From Pyrinomonadaceae bacterium (GTDB taxonomy: Bacteria; Acidobacteriota; Blastocatellia; Pyrinomonadales; Pyrinomonadaceae), in assembly GCA_019186825.1 (NCBI GenBank), contig JABARP010000010.1, forward strand, positions 1-64,000: a stretch of 64,000 nucleotides of DNA, in the 5' to 3' direction. This document shows positions 1-8,796 of the stretch, piece by piece; within the stretch, counting starts at the first letter, position 1, and every line of letters starts with the position of its first letter. The translations under genes were made by a program, and so were the position numbers. The notes under the pieces were generated by a model. The model saw only the letters and a list, made by a program, of their open reading frames with translations, was not told the DNA's origin and did no database searches.

Positions 1-846
1 CCGAATACGAATGCCGGAAACGGTGTCTCGTCGAACTCTATCGGCGGCCCGATCGGCATCGCACTTGAGGCGGTCCGATCGCTTCGCCCGAATCCGAATT
101 TCGACGAAATGGAGCGTGTCTCCTCGATCGGCAAATCGTTCTATCAGGGCCTCGTGCTCGAATTCCGCGGCCGGTACCGCCAGCTCGGATACGGGTTCGC
201 CGGTTCGATGCGGGTCGCTTACACGCTTTCGCGTTTGAAGGATGACGGGCTTAACAACACGACGAACGCTCAGGTCAATGGCGATTTTGCCGACGAGTGG
301 TCGCGTGCCCGTCAGGATCGTCTTCACAGGATCACCGTCTCGGGAACCTTCCAGACTCCGTCGTGGTTCGGCAAGCTGCGTTTCTCGCCGATCTTCCGTT
401 TCGGTACGTCCGCACCATTCGATCTCGGAACCGGTGTTGACCGCAACCTGAACGATGTGAGCACGGATCGGCCGAATTTTAACGGCAGCCTCGGCGATGT
501 CCGCTGGCGTGAACCGGGAACGCCGTATCCGGCAGCCCTCGTTTCGCAGTTCTCACTGCCGACGATCGGTTCGCGCGGCGGCAACCTCGGCCGTAATGCC
601 GGCACAGGCCCCCGGCTTTATATCTTTGATCTTTCGGTTTCGCGCGAATGGAAGTTCAACGATAGGTTCCGTCTGCGTCCGGCAGTCGAATTCGGCAATA
701 TCTTCAATATGGCCGTCTTCAGCTACGGATCTGAATATATCGATTTCGATCAGAATCCGTCCGCTACCGAACAGGCGACGTTCCTTGTCCCGAGCCGAAC
801 ATATCGTGCCCGCGACATCCGCCTGACCCTGCGGTTTGATTTCTAA
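1..846 (+). CDS. TonB-dependent receptor-like outer-membrane protein, C-terminal part (5' end off window)
   Basis: The reading frame is open from the first base, so only the C-terminal 281 residues are seen. The protein has the alternating aromatic/polar strands of an outer-membrane beta barrel and ends in LRFDF followed by stop; a terminal phenylalanine is the usual signal for BAM-dependent assembly. Stretches such as DEWSRARQDRLHRITVSG and a late FNMAVF segment resemble the Oar-like, carboxypeptidase-regulatory-domain TonB receptors that are abundant in Acidobacteriota. The substrate cannot be told from this part. A strong terminator follows 25 bases after the stop, so this is the last gene of its transcript. 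Confidence 0.8.
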   Translation, partial: PNTNAGNGVSSNSIGGPIGIALEAVRSLRPNPNFDEMERVSSIGKSFYQGLVLEFRGRYRQLGYGFAGSMRVAYTLSRLKDDGLNNTTNAQVNGDFADEWSRARQDRLHRITVSGTFQTPSWFGKLRFSPIFRFGTSAPFDLGTGVDRNLNDVSTDRPNFNGSLGDVRWREPGTPYPAALVSQFSLPTIGSRGGNLGRNAGTGPRLYIFDLSVSREWKFNDRFRLRPAVEFGNIFNMAVFSYGSEYIDFDQNPSATEQATFLVPSRTYRARDIRLTLRFDF

Positions 847-871
847 GCGGATCGACGTTGATCCAAAAGAA

Positions 872-904
872 ATGCCCCGTCATTTACTGCGGGGCATTTT
901 TTTG
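872..904 (+). terminator. Rho-independent terminator after the receptor gene
   Basis: An 8-bp perfect stem (ATGCCCCG at 872-879 with CGGGGCAT at 890-897) encloses a 10-base loop and runs directly into a T tract (898-903). It lies 25 bases after the receptor stop codon. Confidence 0.9.
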
Positions 905-1155
905 CAAAAAATCTCTTGCACGGATGTTGACAGGTATGCTACATTTGTATCAGTGATGCAACGATGTTGCAATCATTGGTCTTTGAAAATTGAATCATAT
1001 TGAAATGGGAGCCGCGTCGACCTTGCCCGCGAAGCGGCTCTTACGGGCGATGGGTGGCCTGCGGCGAATTTTGGTGACTCGCGAATGTTCGATGTGCTAT
1101 ATTGGCTGTTGAACATCTTTGTGCACCTGCCAGTCCTGATCTTGAGATACGCCGT
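905..1155 (+). promoter_or_regulatory. Intergenic region with possible promoter and an inverted repeat
   Basis: No gene is seen here. A perfect -35-like TTGACA lies at 927-932, but the best -10-like hexamer (TATCAG, 948-953) is only 15 bases downstream, so the promoter is weak evidence. Just after it is an inverted repeat, TGATGCAAC / GTTGCAATCA with a 3-base centre (about 954-975), placed where an operator could sit. The rest, up to the PATAN gene start, shows nothing recognisable. Confidence 0.35.
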
Positions 1156-1914
1156 ATGACCCAGTCCATTGCAGACCCCGCAACGCCCTTTACAGAAACA
1201 ACGATCGAATCGGTACTCCTTGACGCCGATCTTTTCGTCAAGTACAGCTCGCCCGAGCGTGCATTTGACCTGCTTCACGATGCGATCGAACGCAGCCCCC
1301 GTTCGATCGGGCTTCGTGAGAAGATGCGTGATATCTGCGTACGGCAGAAAAACCTGAACGAGGCGGCGCGGCAATGCCTCGCACTCGTCAGCCTTTATAT
1401 CGGCCGCGAGGATTTTGACCTTGCGTACGACCGCCTACAGGAGGCAAAGCTGCTCAATCCGCGTATCTCGGTCGCTCCCGGCCTGGAGGCGATAAGGCGT
1501 GCACGCCGCCCCGAATTTGCGACCGCACCGAAGACCTCGCAGGTCGTTCGCACGGATCTGACGTTCGCGGGCAATCTGGCGTACGTCTCGATCTTCGATG
1601 CGGTACAGGTCATCGAGAATTCAAAGATGACCGGCCTGCTAGTCGTAAAAAGCGACCTGCATCTTGCGAATGTGTCGTTCAACGAAGGCCGCATCGTCGA
1701 TGCCGAATGCAACGGACGCAACGGCGTAGCGGCGTTTCGGCTGATCGTAGAGATCGGCAACGGGACATTCGAGTTCTCAACGTCGGACCACGCCTTCCCG
1801 GTGGTTATCACGATCGCGAACAATACGAACTTCCTGCTCGATGTCCTCACCGAACTCGACCATGAGCGTGCCGAAAAGCAGGGCTTGCGCGATGTTTCGA
1901 GCGAGCTCGTCTAG
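1156..1914 (+). CDS. TPR-like plus PATAN (DUF4388) domain protein
   Basis: A 252-residue cytoplasmic protein. Residues about 20-115 are helical and look like two or three degenerate tetratricopeptide units (SPERAFDLLHDAIERSP, FDLAYDRLQEAKLLNP). Residues about 140-240 match the PATAN/DUF4388 pattern: F.GNLAYVSIFDAVQVIE, then KMTGLLVVKS, a GRIVDAECN turn and a final GTFEFS strand. PATAN domains are found in bacterial signalling and gliding/GTPase regulatory proteins; no enzymatic motif is visible. The ATG at 1156 was chosen over an in-frame TTG at 1102 because the extra 18 residues are not domain-like; a TTGAG lies about 10 bases upstream. The gene lies 63 bases before smc on the same strand and may be co-transcribed. 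Confidence 0.75.
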   Translation: MTQSIADPATPFTETTIESVLLDADLFVKYSSPERAFDLLHDAIERSPRSIGLREKMRDICVRQKNLNEAARQCLALVSLYIGREDFDLAYDRLQEAKLLNPRISVAPGLEAIRRARRPEFATAPKTSQVVRTDLTFAGNLAYVSIFDAVQVIENSKMTGLLVVKSDLHLANVSFNEGRIVDAECNGRNGVAAFRLIVEIGNGTFEFSTSDHAFPVVITIANNTNFLLDVLTELDHERAEKQGLRDVSSELV

Positions 1915-1977
1915 GTTGACTTTTTCGCCCCAAAACAACAAAATATAGTGCTCACCTTGCCACCAGAGCACTATAGG

Positions 1978-4900
1978 ATGTTTAGACTTCAACGGCTTGA
2001 AATAAGCGGTTTCAAATCATTTGCCGACTATACGGAGATCGTTTTCACCGGCAGCGGCATAACTGCCGTCGTCGGACCGAACGGCTGCGGGAAGTCGAAC
2101 GTTTCGGACGCGATCTCGTGGGTCTTGGGCGAACAGCGTGCAAAATCGCTTCGCGGCGGCGAGATGAAGGATGTCGTCTTTGCCGGCACACGCGACCGCA
2201 AGCCGGGCGGAATGGCAGAGGTCGTTCTGCATCTGGTGCGTGACGATTCCGTTGCATTCTCGGACGAGCCTGAGCTGGAGGACATCGACGAGGCTCTGAC
2301 CGAGATCGACGAAGCCGCCGTCGATATGGACCTCATCGAGGGCATCGACGCGGAAGAGCCCGTTGAGGACGCTCTCTCGGATGAGATCGTAACGGTCGAG
2401 GGCGAAGAGGCGGCGGTCGGCGATGTCGAAACGCTGAAGGCCGCGCAGGTCGGTTCGGCACAGGTCGTCGAGACCCGTGTAAAGACAAAACGCCATTGGC
2501 GTCCGCGTTCTTTTGCACTCGATTTTGCACCGGGCGAGGCGGTTTCCGTGACGCGTCGCCTCTATCTTTCGGGCGAGAGCGAATACCTTCTGAACGGCAA
2601 GACGTGCCGGCTCCGCGATATCTCGGACCTTTTCGCGGGCACGGGGCTTTCGGGTTCGCATTACGCGATCATCGAGCAGGGCCGCATCGGCCAGATCCTT
2701 TCCGCAAAGCCGACCGACCGCCGAAATCTTATCGAAGAGGCCGCGGGCATCTCGAAATTCCGAACGCGGCAGCGTGCCGCAGAAACTCGCCTCGATTCTG
2801 CACGCTCGAATCTAGCGCGGATCACGGACATCGTCAGCGAGGTCGATACGCGCGTCAATTCGCTCCGAAGACAGGCGGCGAAAACGCGTCGTTTCAAGAT
2901 CCTTCAAGAGGAATTCCGCGTACTGCTTCGGCAGCTTTATGCGGCTGAAGGCAAACATTTTACGGAGCTTTCGGCGCGGCTCGAAGCCGAGCACACACAG
3001 GCCGTCGCCGAGGAGAACGCCCTTCGGACGCAGCTTACAAAGGGCGAGGAAGGTGCCCGCGAGGCAACTCAGTCAGCCAGACGCGCTGAAGAGGCGCTTG
3101 CAGAGCTTCGCAAGATCCACGCGGACAACGCGCTTTCACGCGACCGTGCCGAACGCGAGCACGTATATAAAAGCGAACAGGTCGTCGCTCTGAACGACCG
3201 CATCGCGTCGCTTAACAGCGAGATCGAAACAGGCACCGTAAGGCTCGAATCCATTGCGGCGGATCTCGAACGGCTTTCTGCCGAAGACCGCGAACAGCTC
3301 GCCGAACTCGAAGCCGCCGAGGGCGAACTTCGCACCGCCGATGAAGCACATCGAAGCGTGCTTTCCGCGGTTACGCGTATCGAGGCTGATCTTGAGAGCG
3401 GCCGTGCGGAATTGATCCAGCATACGTCTGCAGCCGAACGGTTTGATGAGATCGGACGGCAGCTCGAGATAAATCTCCAGAAGGTGCGCAGCCGCCTTTC
3501 GGGCCTCGAAGCGGAAGCGAGCCGTGCCGACCAGAATCTTAAGGAGCATGAAGCGAAAGTTGCCGAGCTTTCGACGAATCTCACCGCCGAGAAAGCCAAG
3601 CTCGAAAGCCTGAACAACGAGAAGAACGACCTTCTCAAAGAGACGAGCGAGGCACGCGAACACTTACGCGAAAAGGAATCGGCGCATCGCCATCTTGCTG
3701 ACGAATTCGCGGCGAAGAAGCATCGCCTTGATACGTTGAGCGAGCTTGAGGAAAAGCGTGCCGTATATGCCCCGCAGGTGCAGAAGCTTTTTGCCGCCGC
3801 TGAAGAGATCGGCGTCGAGATAAAGGGCGTACTTGCCGACCATCTGAAGGTCGATGAAAAGGCGGAAAAGGCCGTCGAGGCTTTGTTCGGCGACTTCCTG
3901 GAGTCGATCGTCGTGTCAACGCTTGCGGATGCGAAGCGGGTTTCGCGATGGCTGCGCGATAACAATGCCGGACGGACGGCGCTTCTGATCGACGGTGATG
4001 CTTCGAGTGCAGCAGAGGCCAAACAGCCGCTCGAAAATTCGATCGAATCTTATCTCGGTGTATCGCCGGATTTTGCAGCCGTGCTGCGTTCGGCCTTCCC
4101 GAACGAGATGTCGGCGATCTTGGTCGAAGATCTCGCGGGTGCGGCGTCATTCCCAGGCTCGATGGCGGTGAGCTTCGCGGGCGACGTCCTGATCGGCGGC
4201 AGGGTTTTGATCGGCGGCGGAAAGCAGGAAGAGGGCACGAATCAGTCACTGCTTGCTTTCAAACGCGAGCTGACGATCCTTGCTTCCGAGGTCGCGGAAC
4301 TTTCGACGGGCATCGATGCGGCCGTCGCTGCCGTGAACGACGCTCGCGAAGCGCTCGTCCAGCTCGAGGGCAAGACGGTCGATCTGCAGTCGCTGGTCAT
4401 CAAGGTCGATCGCGGTATTCACGGGCTTGAGATACAGCTGCATGCGGCAAAAGAAGAGATCGACCGCGCGGTGCGTCATCGCAAGGTCGTCGGCGAGGAG
4501 AGCGATCAGTCGACCGCCGAGATCGCCGAGCTTGAAGAACGCATTGCGGACGCTGCGGACAATCGTACGTCGGCCGAAAACGCACGTAAGGAATCCGCAA
4601 CATTGCTCGAAGGGATCGCCGCAACGCTCCAGACGGAACGCGCTTCGCTTGAGGCGACGAATCTTGTACTCAACGAAAAACGCACCGCCGCGGCCACCTC
4701 GAACGAACGCCGTCGCTCCGTGAAAGCCGCACTCGGACGCGTCGAGGCGCAGCGTGCCGATTTCGAATCGCGTATTGCAAGCCTTCGTGCGGAGGCTCTC
4801 GAAACGGAAGGCAAGCTCCGCGAGCTGCACGCTTCGATCAACGAGATAACGGACAAGATCTCTTCGGCACCGGAAGAGATCTCTGCCGAGACGGCTGAGC

Positions 4901-5781
4901 TTAATGCCGCGATCGACGCTCTTGCCCTTGCACGGGCGGACGCCGACAGATCGAGCGAGGACCTTGCCGATATCAATCGCCGAACCGCAGAGGCGATGAA
5001 CAAGCGTGCCGAGATCGAAGTACGGCAGGCAGAGGCGGTTACAGAGCTAAAGAACGCGGGCGAGAATTGCCAGCAGGAGCTTAACATCCCGCTCAGCGAG
5101 CTTGTCGATACGACCGAGATCGCCGAGGATTTCGTGCTCGAGACCGCACGTGCGGATGCCGACTCGCTTCGCGAACGTCTCGACGGTTTCGGTGCGTTGA
5201 ATATGCTCGCTCTCGAAGAGCTTGCGGAGGCCGAGGAGCGGCAGGTCTTCCTGACGACACAGCGTGACGACATCGTACAGAGCATTGCGGCGACCGAGGA
5301 AGCTCTGAAGGAGATCAAGCATCGTTCGAGAGAGCGCTTCCGTCAGGCGTTCGAATCGATCAACGAGAATTTCCAGGAGTTCTTCCGGGAGCTTTTCGGC
5401 GGCGGACAAGGCCAGATGACGCTGCTCGAATCCGACGACATTCTCGAAGCCGGTATCGAGGTCATCGCACAGCCGCCTGGCAAACGCCTGCAGAACATCC
5501 TGCTCCTTTCCGGCGGAGAAAAAGCGATGACGGCGATCGCGCTCGTGATGGCGATCTTCAAATATCGGCCGTCGCCTTTCTGTCTGCTCGATGAGGTTGA
5601 CGCACCGCTTGACGAGGCGAACGTCGGCCGTTTCGTGAACAAGATCGCCGATATGGCAGAGAAAACGCAGTTCATCGTCATCACGCACAATAAACGCACG
5701 ATGGAGGCCGCGCGTGCACTTTACGGCGTAACGATGCAGGAGCCGGGCGTTTCGAAGATCGTGTCGGTCAAATTCGAGTAG
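1978..5781 (+). CDS. smc: Chromosome segregation protein Smc
   Basis: 1267 residues with full SMC architecture: N-terminal ATPase lobe with Walker A GPNGCGKS (residues 33-40), long coiled coil, hinge (around residues 600-720, with GVEIKGVLADHLKV and ALFGDFLES), return coiled coil, and a C-terminal lobe with signature LLLSGGEKA and Walker B FCLLDEVDAPLDEANV. It forms the condensin-like ring that compacts and segregates the chromosome. The ATG at 1978 gives the family's normal start (MFRLQRLEISGFKSFA); an in-frame GTG at 1948 would add ten unneeded residues. Odd feature: about 80 extra, strongly acidic residues lie inside the N-terminal head (residues about 94-180), between the strand ending LVRDD and the conserved VSVTRRLYLSGESEYLLN. 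No scpA or scpB is in the window. Confidence 0.97.
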   Translation: MFRLQRLEISGFKSFADYTEIVFTGSGITAVVGPNGCGKSNVSDAISWVLGEQRAKSLRGGEMKDVVFAGTRDRKPGGMAEVVLHLVRDDSVAFSDEPELEDIDEALTEIDEAAVDMDLIEGIDAEEPVEDALSDEIVTVEGEEAAVGDVETLKAAQVGSAQVVETRVKTKRHWRPRSFALDFAPGEAVSVTRRLYLSGESEYLLNGKTCRLRDISDLFAGTGLSGSHYAIIEQGRIGQILSAKPTDRRNLIEEAAGISKFRTRQRAAETRLDSARSNLARITDIVSEVDTRVNSLRRQAAKTRRFKILQEEFRVLLRQLYAAEGKHFTELSARLEAEHTQAVAEENALRTQLTKGEEGAREATQSARRAEEALAELRKIHADNALSRDRAEREHVYKSEQVVALNDRIASLNSEIETGTVRLESIAADLERLSAEDREQLAELEAAEGELRTADEAHRSVLSAVTRIEADLESGRAELIQHTSAAERFDEIGRQLEINLQKVRSRLSGLEAEASRADQNLKEHEAKVAELSTNLTAEKAKLESLNNEKNDLLKETSEAREHLREKESAHRHLADEFAAKKHRLDTLSELEEKRAVYAPQVQKLFAAAEEIGVEIKGVLADHLKVDEKAEKAVEALFGDFLESIVVSTLADAKRVSRWLRDNNAGRTALLIDGDASSAAEAKQPLENSIESYLGVSPDFAAVLRSAFPNEMSAILVEDLAGAASFPGSMAVSFAGDVLIGGRVLIGGGKQEEGTNQSLLAFKRELTILASEVAELSTGIDAAVAAVNDAREALVQLEGKTVDLQSLVIKVDRGIHGLEIQLHAAKEEIDRAVRHRKVVGEESDQSTAEIAELEERIADAADNRTSAENARKESATLLEGIAATLQTERASLEATNLVLNEKRTAAATSNERRRSVKAALGRVEAQRADFESRIASLRAEALETEGKLRELHASINEITDKISSAPEEISAETAELNAAIDALALARADADRSSEDLADINRRTAEAMNKRAEIEVRQAEAVTELKNAGENCQQELNIPLSELVDTTEIAEDFVLETARADADSLRERLDGFGALNMLALEELAEAEERQVFLTTQRDDIVQSIAATEEALKEIKHRSRERFRQAFESINENFQEFFRELFGGGQGQMTLLESDDILEAGIEVIAQPPGKRLQNILLLSGGEKAMTAIALVMAIFKYRPSPFCLLDEVDAPLDEANVGRFVNKIADMAEKTQFIVITHNKRTMEAARALYGVTMQEPGVSKIVSVKFE

Positions 5782-5830
5782 GCGTTGTTTTTCCAACCGT
5801 AGTGCAGGTAACGCGCATCAAACCCATTCG

Positions 5831-6670
5831 ATGAGGATCAAAACCTTAGTCTTCGTGATCTTGCTGTGCGTTGCGACGGCCGCACCTGCTTTCGGTCAAA
5901 AGCGTCGCTCGCGGACAAAACGCCCGGCCAAGAAAACACCGACCACCGCGGCCGTTGCGGTCCCGCAGCCGCAGCCAACTCCCGCCGCAGATCCGCCGAA
6001 ATTGAACAGCCGCCCCGAGGCCGAAACTAAGGAAGACAGTTCTGCGCATAAGATGTCCGCCGCAACGCACATCTATCTTTTTGAGCGGCCGGGCTTTATG
6101 TATCCGCGTGTCGAGATACGGCACGATGATGCGGGACGCGGCGTGATAACTTTTGAGAAGATGGACCTCGACGGGCCGATGGACGATCCCATAGAACTTT
6201 CACCGGCAACGATAAACGCTCTGGATGCAGCGTTTACGAGGCTGAATTTTCTTGATTCAACCGAAGACTATCAGGCCAAAAAGGTGAACGTTGCGACCGG
6301 AAAGATCTCGATCACACTCAAGGAAAACGGCCGTTCGCGAACGGTATCATTCAGCTGGTCGGATAATCCGGACGCAAAATTCCTGATGGATGAATATCGC
6401 CGCATCTCGAACGAATTCATCTGGAAGTTCGAAATGCAAGTCGCACGCGAGAATCAACCGCTCGAGACGCCGCGTCTGATGGCGCGTTTTTCGTCGCTTT
6501 ACCAGAACAACGACCTTCCGGATCCGCCGCATTTCCTGCCGCTTCTCAAACAGCTCGCAAATGACGAGATCCTCCCGCTGATCGCACGCAACGACGCCGA
6601 ACGCATTTCAAAAGCGATCGAAAAGGCCGAGGCAAAGCGCCTCAAAAAAGAAGAGAAAGCAAAAAATTAG
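5831..6670 (+). CDS. Secreted protein of unknown function
   Basis: 279 residues. An N-terminal signal peptide (MRIKTLVFVILLCVATAAPAF, likely cut after AFG) is followed by a basic, Pro/Ala/Thr-rich linker to about residue 70. A globular region then spans about residues 75-215 (ERPGFMYPRVEIRHDDAGRG, FTRLNFLDSTEDYQAKKVN), and the end is charged, lysine-rich and helical. I do not recognise the family. It lies 49 bases after smc on the same strand; its stop codon overlaps the end of the opposite-strand hydrolase gene by 4 bases. Confidence 0.75.
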   Translation: MRIKTLVFVILLCVATAAPAFGQKRRSRTKRPAKKTPTTAAVAVPQPQPTPAADPPKLNSRPEAETKEDSSAHKMSAATHIYLFERPGFMYPRVEIRHDDAGRGVITFEKMDLDGPMDDPIELSPATINALDAAFTRLNFLDSTEDYQAKKVNVATGKISITLKENGRSRTVSFSWSDNPDAKFLMDEYRRISNEFIWKFEMQVARENQPLETPRLMARFSSLYQNNDLPDPPHFLPLLKQLANDEILPLIARNDAERISKAIEKAEAKRLKKEEKAKN

Positions 6671-7497
6671 AATTCGATCCAGTCGGTCGGTGTCTGCGGC
6701 TGCGAGACGGTGATCTTTGTCTCCGCGCGAAAGAGCGGAGCGCGCATCGAGAGCGCCGTCTCGGCGGAAAGACGCGCTAAGTGCGGCTCATTCGCCCGCT
6801 GCGAAAGATGCGCGAGAACGATGTGGCGCGCTCGACCGTCGAAATCGCGATTGAGCCATTCGGCAAGATCGTCGTTCGAGAGGTGTCCGGTGCGCGACAT
6901 AATTCGCTGCTTCAGATCCCAGGAATAAACGTGGCAGACGCGCAGCATATCGCGGTCGTGATTCGACTCAACGACGATCGCGTCGCAATCGCGCAGCTTT
7001 TCGCGAATGAGGTCGTTGATGTGGCCGAAATCCATAAGCGTTGCGACCTTTACGCCATCACAAACCGCTGCGAATCCAAAGTTATCCGCCGCATCATGCG
7101 GCACGCTGAACGGCTCGAAATCGATATCGCCGATGCGGAAAAACTGATTCGAATCGATCGCGACAGAGCGGCCTTCGAGAGCGGCCTTGCGCTTCGAGCC
7201 TTCGCTCTCGCCGTTTTCACGGCCTGCACGGGTTCGGTAGTAAGATTCCTCGGTCTCGCCCGAGATGAACACCGGGCAATTTATCGAGCGAAGCAGCACG
7301 CGAAGCCCCGCGACGTGGTCGCTGTGTTCGTGCGTTACGAGAACCGCATCAAGGTCTTCGGCGGCGACGCCCATCCAGTTCATTCGGCGGACGATCTCGC
7401 GCGCGCTCATTCCCGCATCGACAAGAACGTTCGTCTTGCCCGTCGAGATAAGCACTGCGTTGCCGGTCGAACCGCTGCCGAGAACTGTGAATTTCAT
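6667..7497 (-). CDS. Metallo-beta-lactamase-fold hydrolase, YycJ/WalJ type
   Basis: 276 residues. It starts MKFTVLGSGSTGNAVLI, typical of the YycJ/WalJ branch of the metallo-beta-lactamase fold, with the metal motif THEHSDHVAG (HxHxDH), a later MDFGHIN, VVESNHDRDML and a terminal AHLSQRANEP. The family comprises metal-dependent phosphodiesterase or exonuclease-like enzymes; the substrate here is unknown. The start at 7497 is fixed by the conserved N-terminus and by an ATGA overlap with the stop of the upstream SDR gene, which suggests translational coupling. It is the last gene of a six-gene minus-strand operon. Confidence 0.87.
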   Translation of the reverse strand: MKFTVLGSGSTGNAVLISTGKTNVLVDAGMSAREIVRRMNWMGVAAEDLDAVLVTHEHSDHVAGLRVLLRSINCPVFISGETEESYYRTRAGRENGESEGSKRKAALEGRSVAIDSNQFFRIGDIDFEPFSVPHDAADNFGFAAVCDGVKVATLMDFGHINDLIREKLRDCDAIVVESNHDRDMLRVCHVYSWDLKQRIMSRTGHLSNDDLAEWLNRDFDGRARHIVLAHLSQRANEPHLARLSAETALSMRAPLFRAETKITVSQPQTPTDWIEF

Positions 7498-8282
7498 TCT
7501 TCCGTTTTTTGGTATCTGGCTCTGAGAGCTTTTGCGACGGCCCGCGTCGAGATCATATGCGGAACGTGCCGCCCGAGCAGCGCGCCGACGAGATTTGTAA
7601 AGCCGGAGACTGCGACCGTCTTTCTGCTCTGCAGAGCTTTCAGCGCCGTCTCGACGACCTGCTCGCTTCGCTGCTGACCTTTTAACTTGACCGGCCGGTC
7701 GATCTCCGATGCGGCGAAGAAGTTCGTTTCGGTCGAGCCGGGACAAAGCGTAAGGACGCGTATGCCGAAGCTGCGATTCTCCTCAGCGATAGATTCGGAG
7801 AACGACGACACGAATGCTTTCGTTGCGGCATAGGTCGCCATGAACGGTATCGGCTGGAATGCCGCCGCGCTCGAAACATTTATGATCGTGCCGTGCTTGC
7901 GTTCGCGCATCGGGCCGAGATATTTGTGCGTAAGCGCGACGAGTGCACGGATATTCAGATCGATCATCGAGAGTTCGCGCTGCTCGTCGAGCGTTGCAAA
8001 ATCCCCTGCGGAACCAAACCCGGCATTGTTGATAAGCCAATCGACCTCGAAGTCATGCCTCTGTGTTTCGAGGAAAATATCGTCAGCGGCCCGGCCTTGG
8101 GTAAGGTCGGCGACGATGTAGTGCGCCATTATCTTGTGCTTGAGCATCAGCTCATCGCAGAGTTCGTGAAGGAGCTTTTGGCGGCGTGCAACGAGCACAA
8201 GGTCGTGGCCATCGGACGCCAATTGGCGTGCGAATGCCTCACCGATCCCACTCGAAGCGCCTGTTATGAGAGTAACTTTCAT
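7494..8282 (-). CDS. Short-chain dehydrogenase/reductase (classical SDR)
   Basis: 262 residues with all classical SDR landmarks: the TGASSGIG nucleotide loop near residue 7, an ADLT acidic/turn motif, NNAG at about residue 90, a catalytic serine in INVSSAAAF, and YAATK (YxxxK) with P-G-S-T downstream. It resembles the DltE/YqjQ-like oxidoreductases; the substrate is not predictable. The start codon lies inside the end of the HETGH membrane-protein gene (44-base overlap) and its stop overlaps the hydrolase start by 4 bases, so it is tightly embedded in the operon. Confidence 0.9.
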   Translation of the reverse strand: MKVTLITGASSGIGEAFARQLASDGHDLVLVARRQKLLHELCDELMLKHKIMAHYIVADLTQGRAADDIFLETQRHDFEVDWLINNAGFGSAGDFATLDEQRELSMIDLNIRALVALTHKYLGPMRERKHGTIINVSSAAAFQPIPFMATYAATKAFVSSFSESIAEENRSFGIRVLTLCPGSTETNFFAASEIDRPVKLKGQQRSEQVVETALKALQSRKTVAVSGFTNLVGALLGRHVPHMISTRAVAKALRARYQKTEE

Positions 8283-8787
8283 CTGAATTCCGCGGCCATG
8301 AATAATAGACCGCGCCGGCCAAAGCGGCGATGATCACGACCGTACCAAAAAAACGGATAACGCCTGCGACCGTATCAGTCGAATTTAACAGACCTGTCGC
8401 GTCAAGCAAATAGTTCCAATCGTGAAAGCCGCCTTCGCTGCCCGTTAGTCCGCTTGTGAGAACGAGCTGGCCCTTGACGGCGTCGCCCGCGTAAACAAAG
8501 ACATTCAACAGGCTTTGCCCGACCCAAAAGAGCACGATGGACGCCGAGTACATACTGCTCTGATAAACAAAGTATCCGACGAAGACCGCCGGCAGAATCA
8601 CCTGGAAGAGCGAGCCGCCCGCAATGCCCATAAATTCGCCAAAGATACGGAAGATCAAGTGGCCCGTTTCGTGGATCGGCAGATCGACGATGTCGAGCAG
8701 GCTTCCCTGCATCGGGTCGTATGCGATCGAGAGGAAATAAAGCCCGGCGATCGCTGCGAAAATGAGCTTCGGATAACTTGGCTTCAT
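8239..8787 (-). CDS. Polytopic membrane protein with an HETGH zinc-protease-like motif
   Basis: 182 residues with several hydrophobic segments (about residues 8-25, 50-75, 77-100 and 140-165). At about residue 40 is HETGHLIF, which fits the HExxH zinc-binding signature, followed by GEFMGIAGGSLFQVILP. This layout recalls membrane-embedded M50-type metalloproteases, but the protein is short and I could not find the usual third ligand motif, so peptidase activity is a guess. The end of the gene overlaps the SDR start by 44 bases; the upstream GNAT gene ends 9 bases before it. Confidence 0.72.
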   Translation of the reverse strand: MKPSYPKLIFAAIAGLYFLSIAYDPMQGSLLDIVDLPIHETGHLIFRIFGEFMGIAGGSLFQVILPAVFVGYFVYQSSMYSASIVLFWVGQSLLNVFVYAGDAVKGQLVLTSGLTGSEGGFHDWNYLLDATGLLNSTDTVAGVIRFFGTVVIIAALAGAVYYSWPRNSDESYSHNRRFEWDR

Positions 8788-8796
8788 AGAGTCGTT

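Noticed and set aside
3069..4022. A 317-residue minus-strand frame inside smc.
   Set aside because: Its composition is serine/arginine/alanine-rich, as expected for the complement of a coiled-coil gene, and no motif is seen.
5782..5830. Terminator after smc (GCGTT/AACGC pairing).
   Set aside because: The stem is only five base pairs with a long loop and no T run after it.
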